From the NCBI GenBank assembly GCA_937890485.1, contig CALBXN010000075.1, positions 1-21,139 of the forward strand: a DNA stretch of 21,139 nucleotides. Reading direction: 5' to 3'. The position numbers were made by a program, and so were the translations under genes. The DNA is from an uncultured Treponema sp. Lineage in GTDB: Bacteria; Spirochaetota; Spirochaetia; Treponematales; Treponemataceae. Shown one piece after another: positions 1 through 6,344 of this stretch. The notes beneath the pieces were generated by a model. That model saw only the letters and a list, made by a program, of their open reading frames with translations, did not search any database and was not told the DNA's origin. The stretch's first letter is position 1. The number at the start of each line of letters is the position of its first letter.

Positions 1-542
1 GAGACATCAGATCTAAAATCAAAAGTAGATAATATAATTCTATTTTTTGCATTCTCAATTAAACGAATTCTTTCTTCTAAAGCTACATCATTTTTTTCAA
101 GAATAGTTGCTCTATCTTTAGATGTATGAGTACCATAATAATCTTCTATGTTAAACTCATCTTGATAACTTTGGCTAACTTCTGGCTGTTTAATATAAGG
201 TGTAATTATACCAATCAAAATAAATAGAAGAAATAATGCAAATATTGTAAATATAATTGAATTCTTAAATGTTTTTCCTCGAATAAGATTAATATGAAAC
301 TGAATATATTTAATTAATGTATAAACTACTGTGATAATCATGATAAACATGAAAATATAGGCAATATTATAATTCATATTTGAGAATAATAATAAGATAA
401 ATATTCCTATATCAATAATCACAGTACATATCTTACCTTGCCAGATAGCACCCTTGATAATATTATTTCTAAGTAAATATATTCCCATAATTGCCATATA
501 TAATTCTTTAATTAAAAAGATCATTAAAAAAATATATATTAA
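1..542 (-). CDS. Partial CDP-alcohol phosphatidyltransferase / phospholipase D-type membrane protein (both ends incomplete)
   Basis: Reading the minus strand, one frame is open from the stop at 558-560 to the window edge. The first part (Met at 522-524, then LIKELYMAIMGIYLL and, further on, WQGKICTV) resembles the C-terminal membrane half of CDP-alcohol phosphatidyltransferases (PgsA family), where a K/R-E helix is followed by a W-x-GK-x-x-T segment. The N-terminal half with the catalytic D-G-x2-A-R...D-x3-D motif is absent. In the same frame come a hydrophobic helix (about 250-200) and then KDRATILEKN and ERIRLIENAKNRIILSTFD, which resemble the start of Firmicute phospholipase D/cardiolipin synthase-like proteins; the HKD motifs would lie beyond base 1. 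It is either a natural fusion cut at its 5' side or a mosaic made at a junction. The role would be membrane phospholipid metabolism. Composition is more AT-rich than most of the window. Confidence 0.6.
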
Positions 543-574
543 AGGCTCGGCGGCTACCTATCGCATCTCACACC
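543..574 (-). other. GC-rich patch resembling the 3' end of a 5S rRNA gene
   Basis: On the minus strand, 574 to 543 reads as TGTGAGATGCGA followed by TAGGTAGCCGCCGAGCC. This resembles the 3' ends of bacterial 5S rRNAs (for example the TGTGAGAGTAGG...GCCGCCAAGC pattern of Bacillus). The expected preceding ~85 nt of 5S are not there, because the neighbouring coding sequence occupies that place. It stands out as GC-rich in an AT-rich surrounding. If correct, it is a truncated 5S fragment at a recombination or assembly junction. The match is by eye and short, so chance resemblance or a hairpin is possible. Confidence 0.35.
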
Positions 575-586
575 AAAACAAAAAGC

Positions 587-1279
587 CTACTCTTTACGAG
601 GATCAATTTTCTTCACTGCTTCATCAAATCTACCATATTTTCCAGAAGCTTTTTCAATAGCTTCCATAGGTTCAACCCCAGCTTTAATAAATTCCATCAT
701 TTTTCCTAAATTTACATATTTATAACCAATAGTTTGATTATCTTTATCTAATCCAACTTCAACTATGTAACCTTCAGCTAATTCTAAGTATCTAGGACCT
801 TTAGCTAATGTTGAATAAATAGTACCAACTTGACTTCTATGTCCTTTTCCTAAATCTTCAAGACCTGCACCTATTGTAAGTCCTCCTTCTGAAAAAGCTG
901 ATTGTGTTCTACCATAAACTATTTGTAAGAATAATTCTCTCATAGCAGTATTTATAGCATCACATACTAAGTCTGTATTTAATGCTTCTAATATTGTTTT
1001 TCCTGTTAATATTTCTCCTGCCATAGCAGCTGAGTGTGTCATTCCTGAACATCCTATTGTTTCTATTAATGCTTCTTGAATGATTCCTTCTTTTACATTT
1101 AATGTTAATTTACATGCTCCTTGTTGTGGTGCACACCATCCAATACCATGTGTTAATCCTGATACATCTTTAATTTCTTTTGCTTGTACCCATTTTCCTT
1201 CTTCTGGAATGGGAGCTGGTCCATGATAAGCAGCTTTTGCCAATGGACACATGTGTTCTACTTCTGCAGAATATACCAT
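587..1279 (-). CDS. NifU/IscU-like iron-sulfur cluster assembly scaffold protein (the type usually paired with a GGGtGRT protein)
   Basis: The 230-aa product starts MVYSAEVEHMCPLAK and contains WCAPQQGACKL, IGCSGMTHS and DLVCDAINTAMREL, characteristic of the Fe-S scaffold-like family found in clostridia and other anaerobes next to a GGGtGRT-domain gene. Cysteines at about 11, 49, 56, 77 and 106 are candidate cluster ligands; the G-C-S-G-x-x-x-S segment corresponds to the NifU/IscU cysteine loop. The start at 1279 is chosen because GGAG lies 8 nt upstream of this ATG; a GTG nine bases further upstream (1288) overlaps that site. The protein is full length, ending PRKE and TAG. The expected GGGtGRT partner is not downstream; the next 45 nt run into a 5S-like patch and a truncated gene. 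Leucine codons are strongly TTA (16 of 19), unlike genes to the right, which suggests foreign origin. Cytoplasmic Fe-S biogenesis is inferred. Confidence 0.85.
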   Translation of the reverse strand: MVYSAEVEHMCPLAKAAYHGPAPIPEEGKWVQAKEIKDVSGLTHGIGWCAPQQGACKLTLNVKEGIIQEALIETIGCSGMTHSAAMAGEILTGKTILEALNTDLVCDAINTAMRELFLQIVYGRTQSAFSEGGLTIGAGLEDLGKGHRSQVGTIYSTLAKGPRYLELAEGYIVEVGLDKDNQTIGYKYVNLGKMMEFIKAGVEPMEAIEKASGKYGRFDEAVKKIDPRKE

Positions 1280-1304
1280 AACAATCACTCCGTTATATTT
1301 TGAT

Positions 1305-1322
1305 GTGTTTTAGTATAAACAC
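1305..1322. promoter_or_regulatory. Short inverted repeat upstream of the Fe-S scaffold gene (possible operator)
   Basis: GTGTTT-TAGTAT-AAACAC is a perfect 6-6-6 inverted repeat 26 to 43 bases upstream of the scaffold gene's start. On the minus strand it contains TATACT, a reasonable -10 hexamer. A repressor site overlapping a promoter is possible, but the site is short, AT-rich and has no recognised owner. Confidence 0.25.
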
Positions 1323-1368
1323 TTTTCAATAAAAATGCTATAGTTTTAAAAAAAATAATAAAAAAGCA

Positions 1369-1397
1369 TTGGATTTTCTTTAAATATGCGTTACGAT
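1369..1397 (+). promoter_or_regulatory. Weak candidate promoter for the HU gene
   Basis: TTGGAT (1369-1374) and TACGAT (1392-1397) are separated by 17 nt upstream of the HU gene, giving a leader of about 40 nt with GGGG at 1433-1436 as ribosome binding site. The hexamers match the sigma-70 consensus only 3/6 and 4/6. The rest of 1280-1440 holds only AT-rich divergent intergenic sequence. Confidence 0.3.
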
Positions 1398-1443
1398 ATT
1401 AGATACATCATTTTTGATGAAATTCTAAATTTGGGGTAATAAA

Positions 1444-1719
1444 ATGAACAAAGTTGAACTTATTGATGAAATTACAAAAAAAACTGGTCTTACAAAAAAA
1501 GACACAGACGCTACTCTAAAAGCTTTCATTGAAGCTGTTACAGAATCTTTAGCAAAAGGTGAATCTGTACAACTTGTAGGTTTTGGAACTTTTGATGTAG
1601 GCACAAGAGGTGAAAGAACTGGTCGTAATCCTAAAACAGGTGAAACAATCAAAATTAAAGCTTCAAAATGTCCTAAATTTAAGGCTGGTAAAGCTCTTAA
1701 AGATAGCGTAAACAAATAG
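1444..1719 (+). CDS. hup: HU-family histone-like DNA-binding protein
   Basis: A 91-aa protein of typical HU length. It begins MNKVELIDEI, has the helical dimerisation half (1-45), the GFGTFDVGTR segment leading into the beta arm, and the family signature GRNPKTGETIKI with the conserved proline at the arm tip, ending in a lysine-rich helix. It would bind and bend DNA as a dimer, a nucleoid-associated role. GGGG at 1433-1436 lies 7 nt before the ATG. The gene is followed by a long inverted repeat and is probably monocistronic. The family call is clear; HU versus a close DNA-bending paralogue cannot be settled from sequence alone. Confidence 0.95.
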   Translation: MNKVELIDEITKKTGLTKKDTDATLKAFIEAVTESLAKGESVQLVGFGTFDVGTRGERTGRNPKTGETIKIKASKCPKFKAGKALKDSVNK

Positions 1720-1728
1720 TCTAAAAAA

Positions 1729-1793
1729 TAATGTCTAGTAAATTTTATATTTTTAATAGATATTTGATTTACTAGACATTACGATTTCTTTTT
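1729..1793 (+). terminator. Rho-independent terminator after the HU gene, abutting the cyclase start
   Basis: A perfect 15-bp inverted repeat (TAATGTCTAGTAAAT at 1729-1743 with its complement at 1767-1781) encloses a 23-nt AT-rich loop and is followed by the T-rich run TTTCTTTTT (1785-1793). The T tract ends directly at the ATG of the cyclase at 1794. The long loop and low-GC stem make it weaker than a classical terminator, so partial read-through into the cyclase is possible. Confidence 0.7.
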
Positions 1794-4022
1794 ATGAAAA
1801 AATTAAATTCAACAGAAAAATTTTATTTCAACAGAATATATTTCATAGTTCTTTTTGTTGCTTGGTTTTTACTTCCTGTTGGAATGAATAGTTTAGATTT
1901 ATTTAACGAAACTTCTAATCCAATTTTGTTCTACGGATGGAATTTACCATTAAAAATATCCCAATTTTTTTATTCACCAATTTTGTCAGTGCTGTTTTAT
2001 TCTATTTATTCTGTTCCTTTAGCAGCAATATTTTTATTAGTTTCAGTTTTTGTAAAAAAAATTTCTGATAAAGCGATTTATCTAGTTAGTCACATTGCCA
2101 TCATCTTTATGATATTTTGTCAAACTACGGCAATGGTTTTAAGTGCAAACACTTTCAGATGGTTTTTAGAACTTCCAATCATAATTTACATTTCATTTTT
2201 TGTAACTTTGCTTTCTTTGATGGGACTTTCTTTTGTTGGAATTAATCATTTAAGAAAGAAAAATCCTTTGTACGCTGAATATAAAGAACTTTATTTAAAA
2301 TCAAAACAAGAATCTAAAGAAAAAGAACTTCAAGAAAAAAAGACAAAAATTAAAACAAAACTTTTTATAACTGTAATTGGTTCAATAACTATAATTTTGG
2401 TTACTTTTTCGGCAATCATATTGAATAGATATCAAAAAATGATGATAGAAGCCGTAAGTGCCACAGGAAAAACCCAAGCAGAGCAAACTGCTTCAGTTTA
2501 CGACAGTGCCGACGGAAAAAATGATAAAATTTCTGCCTTCTTTAATGAACAAAAAAACACAAATACTTTTTCCGAATATCCTTATGATAGAATTGATATT
2601 ATTATATCTAATAGTTCAGAGTTAATTTATCTTGAACAAATTGATTCAAGTACAGTTTTTCCAGATTACAATGTCTTTGCATACACAACAGGTCGCCCTT
2701 CAAAAATAGATGCAGAAGAAAAAACAATTTCTTCAATTTTAGCAAAAGATTACATAAACAGATACCAAACTGGAACTTACAGAACAGAACCTGTAATTAA
2801 CAAAAAATTAGGAACTTTCAAATACATTTATCCTGTAACTTTATCAAGAAATTCAGGTCAAAGACTTATCGGTTTTTCAGTTGTTACATACAAAGAAGAA
2901 GTTTTGATGCAACCTTATTTCAAAACTTTTGTTTCGGTAATTGCTATCGTAATTTTCTTTTTGTATATTTCAATCGTATTAACTATCATTCTTTGTGATT
3001 ACATTGTAAATCCTTTGTTATTTTTACGAACTAGTGTAAGTAAAACTTCAAATTCTTTATCTTCAATGATGTCAGGTTCTGCAAATATTCAACCAGATTC
3101 CCTTGTTTTTGAAGATTCTGTAAGTACCACAGATGAAATAAAAGATTTATCAGTTGAAATTGGAAATATGATTTCTATAATCAGAGGAATTGTTCCATAT
3201 ATTTCAGTTTCTACTTTAAGAAATGCAGAAAAAGAAACAAGAAAAAGTAGCACAAGGGAATTATGTTTTTTATTTACTGATATTCGTGGTTTTACAACCT
3301 TATGCGAAGGGATGCAACCAAAAGAAATTGTTTCTATCCTTAATCATTATTTAGATATACAAACTCAAATTATCCTAAAAAATGGTGGTGATGTTGATAA
3401 ATTTGTTGGGGATGAAGTGATGGCTTTTTTTGCAGGTCCAAGAAGAGAAATCAATGCTTGTAAAGCTGCTATCGAAATTCGTTCTGCAATGCTTGCGGAA
3501 CAGCAACACAGTATTTCTGAAGGAGAACCTGTAATTTCCATGGGAATTGGAATAAACACTGGAAAAGTTGTTTTTGGTTCCGTTGGTTCTTCAAATCGAA
3601 TGGATTTTACCTCAATTGGAGACACAGTAAATTTAGCTGCAAGATTAGAAGGTGCTAATAAAGTTTATAGTTCTAAAGCAATTATTTCAGAAGCAGTTTA
3701 CGACAAACTTCAGGATATGTTTGTTTGTAGAGAATTAGATTTTATCGCCGTAAAAGGAAAAAATAAACCTGTTAGAATTTACGAACTTTTATATCCAGTA
3801 AATTCTGCTCCAGAAAGTGCAATTCAAATTAAAACACTTTTTGAAAAAGGTCTTTCTTGCTACAGAAGAAAACTCTGGGACAAAGCAGAAAAATTCTTTG
3901 GCGAATGTTGGAACAGATACAGAGATAAACCTTCCGCAGTTTTTTTAGATAGAATTGCTCATTTTAAAATAACTCCGCCACCAAATCAGTGGAACGGAGT
4001 TTTCAAAATGGAAGTTAAATAA
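1794..4022 (+). CDS. Membrane-bound class III adenylate cyclase with extracytoplasmic sensor region
   Basis: A 742-aa protein. Four hydrophobic segments (about 12-33, 55-87, 93-118, 122-152) are followed by a charged helix (154-187), a fifth membrane segment (188-212), a probable extracytoplasmic region (213-370), a sixth segment (about 372-403), a HAMP-like linker and the cyclase domain (about 485-650). Metal aspartates are D496 (FTDIRGFT) and D540 (KFVGDEVMAFF). K536 and T606 (DFTSIGD) form the base-selecting pair of class IIIb adenylate cyclases, and N613/R617 (NLAARLEG) are the transition-state residues, so catalysis is expected to be intact and ATP-specific. The tail (about 680-742) holds a TPR-like helix pair. 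It would make cAMP in response to a membrane or periplasmic cue. The ATG has no visible Shine-Dalgarno and follows the HU terminator directly. Confidence 0.9.
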   Translation: MKKLNSTEKFYFNRIYFIVLFVAWFLLPVGMNSLDLFNETSNPILFYGWNLPLKISQFFYSPILSVLFYSIYSVPLAAIFLLVSVFVKKISDKAIYLVSHIAIIFMIFCQTTAMVLSANTFRWFLELPIIIYISFFVTLLSLMGLSFVGINHLRKKNPLYAEYKELYLKSKQESKEKELQEKKTKIKTKLFITVIGSITIILVTFSAIILNRYQKMMIEAVSATGKTQAEQTASVYDSADGKNDKISAFFNEQKNTNTFSEYPYDRIDIIISNSSELIYLEQIDSSTVFPDYNVFAYTTGRPSKIDAEEKTISSILAKDYINRYQTGTYRTEPVINKKLGTFKYIYPVTLSRNSGQRLIGFSVVTYKEEVLMQPYFKTFVSVIAIVIFFLYISIVLTIILCDYIVNPLLFLRTSVSKTSNSLSSMMSGSANIQPDSLVFEDSVSTTDEIKDLSVEIGNMISIIRGIVPYISVSTLRNAEKETRKSSTRELCFLFTDIRGFTTLCEGMQPKEIVSILNHYLDIQTQIILKNGGDVDKFVGDEVMAFFAGPRREINACKAAIEIRSAMLAEQQHSISEGEPVISMGIGINTGKVVFGSVGSSNRMDFTSIGDTVNLAARLEGANKVYSSKAIISEAVYDKLQDMFVCRELDFIAVKGKNKPVRIYELLYPVNSAPESAIQIKTLFEKGLSCYRRKLWDKAEKFFGECWNRYRDKPSAVFLDRIAHFKITPPPNQWNGVFKMEVK

Positions 4023-4026
4023 AATA

Positions 4027-4569
4027 TTATAGAGCGTCTACAGAATCCATCGTTGCAGAAGAATCTTGTTTAGGCTCCTTAAATTTCTTTGCCTTATCAG
4101 ATTTATTTTTATCAAATTTTCTGTGACGATGTTCTTTGTCTAAGTCTAAAATTTTACCTTCTTCAGAAATATCAATTTCAGTTGAATCTGATAATGTAAG
4201 TTCAAAACCTCGTTTATCACGCTCTAAAGAAACAATTGCTTGATCAGAAAAATTTTGACGCAAAGTTGTTAAAACCGGTTCTGGCAAAAGAGTTTCTGGC
4301 ACACCAAGATAAAATTCTAGGTTTTCCCAATCACCTCTTTTAGAAAATTCAGCCTCACCTTTTACAACATTATTATCTTTTTCTACAGAAAACCAAATTT
4401 CATATTTTCCATCGTCATATTCAGCATAATCCACTGTTGATTCTGGAAAATAAGTTTTCATAAAATCAGTAATTGTTGTTGGCAAGTCTGAAAGTGCAAC
4501 ATTTTTATCAGCAAAAATAAATCCTGATAAAGCCATCATTATAAATAATGAAAATATTAATTTCTTCAT
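4027..4569 (-). CDS. Exported PepSY-like (DUF2874-type) protein
   Basis: A 180-aa protein with a clear signal peptide (MKKLIFSLFIMMALSGFIFA, residues 1-20). The mature part has two related modules: LPTTITDFMKTYFPESTVDY with YEIWF (about 28-75), and VLTTLRQNFSDQAIVSLE with FELTL (about 98-135). This helix-then-strand pattern, a putative protein followed by a 'calculated from residue X' strand, is typical of the PepSY-like family seen in periplasmic proteins of bacteroidetes and spirochaetes. The C-terminal 45 residues are lysine-rich and probably disordered. Function is unknown; periplasmic location is inferred. GAGG lies 6 nt before the ATG. It is convergent with the cyclase gene, with only 4 bp between stop codons and no terminator visible there. 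Confidence 0.75.
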   Translation of the reverse strand: MKKLIFSLFIMMALSGFIFADKNVALSDLPTTITDFMKTYFPESTVDYAEYDDGKYEIWFSVEKDNNVVKGEAEFSKRGDWENLEFYLGVPETLLPEPVLTTLRQNFSDQAIVSLERDKRGFELTLSDSTEIDISEEGKILDLDKEHRHRKFDKNKSDKAKKFKEPKQDSSATMDSVDAL

Positions 4570-4587
4570 AAAATACCTCTACACAAA

Positions 4588-4616
4588 AATATAATTTATG
4601 AATTAAGATTTTGCAA
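4588..4616 (-). promoter_or_regulatory. Candidate promoter of the PepSY-like gene
   Basis: On the minus strand TTGCAA (4616-4611) and TATATT (4593-4588) are separated by 17 nt. The predicted transcript starts near 4581, just ahead of the GAGG ribosome binding site. The -35 hexamer is self-complementary and may be shared with the ilvC promoter. Confidence 0.5.
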
Positions 4617-4640
4617 AAAAATAAAATTCTTCTATATATT
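4611..4640 (+). promoter_or_regulatory. Candidate ilvC promoter, back to back with the PepSY-like gene's promoter
   Basis: TTGCAA (4611-4616) and TATATT (4635-4640) are separated by 18 nt, with the start predicted near 4647. That gives a ~100-nt ilvC leader which begins with the 4650-4691 hairpin. Confidence 0.4.
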
Positions 4641-4649
4641 TTATTCTAA

Positions 4650-4691
4650 TTACTTTACGCAATATCCTATTTTCGATATTATGTAAAGTAA
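4650..4691 (+). promoter_or_regulatory. Large inverted repeat in the ilvC leader
   Basis: TTACTTTACGCAATATC (4650-4666) pairs with GATATTATGTAAAGTAA (4675-4691) around an 8-nt loop. There are 15 Watson-Crick pairs in two blocks of 9 and 6, interrupted by one G-T and one mismatched pair. No T run follows immediately, so it is not a standard terminator. It could be an mRNA 5' stabilising hairpin, part of a regulatory leader, or a DNA operator. Confidence 0.5.
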
Positions 4692-4748
4692 GGATACTTT
4701 CAGTAGTAATAAAAATTTTAATCAAATTTTTTTGGAGATATTTTAATT

Positions 4749-6233
4749 ATGGAAAAGAAAAATTACTTTAACTCAATCCCATGGAGAGAAGCAAGATTAC
4801 AATTAGGACATTGTAGATTTATGTCAAAAGATGAATTTGCAGATGGAACAAAAGCTCTTCAAGGTAAAAAAATCGTTATTGTTGGTTGTGGTGCTCAAGG
4901 ACTTCACCAAGGTATGAACTTAAGAGATTCAGGTCTTGATGTTTCTTATGCTTTAAGAGAAAGTGCAATCAAAGAAAAAAGACAATCTTGGAAAAACGCA
5001 ACAGAAAACGGGTTCAAAGTTGGAACATACGAAGAAATGATTCCTACAGCAGACTTAGTTGGAAACCTTACTCCAGACAAGCAACACTCAAATGTACTTG
5101 CAAATGTACAACCATTAATGAAAAAAGGTGCTAGTCTTTGGTATAGCCACGGATTCAACATGATTGAAGAAGGAATGCAAATTCGTCCTGACATCACAGT
5201 TGTTATGATGGCTCCAAAAGGTCCAGGTTCAGAAGTTAGAACAGAATATGTTCGTGGATTTGGTGTTCCTGCTCTTATCGCTGTTCACCCAGTAAATGAC
5301 CCAGAAGGGAAAGGTTGGGCAATCGCAAAAGCTTTGGCAGTTGGATGTGGTGGAAGCCGTGCTGGTGTTCTTGAATCAAGTTTTGTTGCAGAAGTAAAAT
5401 CAGACCTTATGGGAGAACAAACAATTCTTTGTGGTATGTTGCAAACTGGTTCTCTTTTGTGTTTTGACAAAATGGTTGAAAAAGGAATTGCTCCAAGTTA
5501 CGCTGCAAAATTCATTCAATATGGTTGGGAAACAATTACAGAAGCTCTAAAATGGGGTGGAATTACAGGAATGATGGATAGACTTTCAAATCCTGCAAAA
5601 CTAAAAGCAAATGAGCTTTCAAAAGAATTAAAATCAATCATGGCAAAACTTTATCAAAAACACATGGATGACATCATCTCTGGTGAATTCTCAAAAACTA
5701 TGATGATTGACTGGGATAATGGAGATAAAAATCTTCTTGATTGGAGAGAAGCAACAGGAAAAACTGCTTTTGAACAAACTCCAGCAGGAAACGAAGAAAT
5801 TTCTGAACAAGAATATTTTGATAAAGGTATCTTGATGGTTGCAATGGTAAAAGCCGGTGTTGAACTTGCTTTTGAAACAATGACAGACGCAGGAATCAAA
5901 GACGAAAGTGCTTACTATGAATCACTACATGAAACTCCACTTATTGCAAATCTTATCAGCCGCAAAAAACTTTACGAAATGAATAAAGTTATTTCAGATA
6001 CTGCTGAATATGGATGTTACCTATTTGACAATGCTTGCCGTCCACTACTTAAAGACTTTATGGCAAAAATCGATACAGATGTTATTGGTAAAGGCTTAAA
6101 TGTAAAAGACAACAGTGTTTCAAATGCAGAATTAGTTGCAGTAAACGAAGAAATCCGAAATCACCCAGTTGAAATCGTAGGTAAAAAACTTCGTGGTTAC
6201 ATGACAGCTATGAAAGCAATCATTGGAAAATAA
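4749..6233 (+). CDS. ilvC: Ketol-acid reductoisomerase, long (class II, E. coli-type) form
   Basis: IlvC converts acetolactate or acetohydroxybutyrate to the dihydroxy acid in valine, leucine and isoleucine synthesis, using NADPH and Mg2+. The 494-aa length and close similarity to E. coli IlvC (491 aa) identify the class II enzyme, with duplicated C-terminal domain. The Rossmann loop GCGAQG is at 46-51. The cofactor loop SYALRESAIKEKRQSW keeps the Arg/Lys/Ser residues for the NADPH phosphate. The metal-binding segment SDLMGEQT (Asp about 219, Glu about 223) and the second-repeat segment AYYESLHE are intact. GGAGA at 4734-4738 lies 10 nt before the ATG. No other branched-chain pathway gene (ilvBN, ilvD, leu) is in the window, so it stands alone, flanked by its own leader hairpin and terminator. 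Most spirochaete-type neighbours make this form a possible ancient acquisition. Confidence 0.97.
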   Translation: MEKKNYFNSIPWREARLQLGHCRFMSKDEFADGTKALQGKKIVIVGCGAQGLHQGMNLRDSGLDVSYALRESAIKEKRQSWKNATENGFKVGTYEEMIPTADLVGNLTPDKQHSNVLANVQPLMKKGASLWYSHGFNMIEEGMQIRPDITVVMMAPKGPGSEVRTEYVRGFGVPALIAVHPVNDPEGKGWAIAKALAVGCGGSRAGVLESSFVAEVKSDLMGEQTILCGMLQTGSLLCFDKMVEKGIAPSYAAKFIQYGWETITEALKWGGITGMMDRLSNPAKLKANELSKELKSIMAKLYQKHMDDIISGEFSKTMMIDWDNGDKNLLDWREATGKTAFEQTPAGNEEISEQEYFDKGILMVAMVKAGVELAFETMTDAGIKDESAYYESLHETPLIANLISRKKLYEMNKVISDTAEYGCYLFDNACRPLLKDFMAKIDTDVIGKGLNVKDNSVSNAELVAVNEEIRNHPVEIVGKKLRGYMTAMKAIIGK

Positions 6234-6235
6234 TT

Positions 6236-6294
6236 AAATTAGTTTAACTAATTTGTAGGGGAAGGTGTTTTTAGCCTTCCCTTTATTTTTTTTA
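6236..6294 (+). terminator. ilvC terminator
   Basis: A small hairpin AAATTAG-TTTAA-CTAATTT (6236-6254) is followed by a GC-rich stem GGGAAGG (6259-6265) / CCTTCCC (6275-6281) and a T-rich run to 6294. The second element is a classical Rho-independent terminator. Confidence 0.9.
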
Positions 6295-6344
6295 CATTAT
6301 CTTGTATACTTTTTTATAGATTATTTTTTTGCGAGGCAAATATT

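Noticed and set aside
454..660. Plus-strand open frame of 68 codons
   Set aside because: It lies antisense to the partial phosphatidyltransferase and the end of the scaffold gene, has no ribosome binding site and has low-complexity Ile/Lys content.
1425..1715. Minus-strand 96-codon frame opposite HU
   Set aside because: Shadow of the HU gene; the plus frame has clear family motifs and a ribosome binding site.
4641..4748. T-box, amino acid riboswitch or leader-peptide attenuator before ilvC
   Set aside because: No T-box consensus, no terminator/antiterminator pair and no short Leu/Val/Ile-rich reading frame; only the single hairpin is visible.
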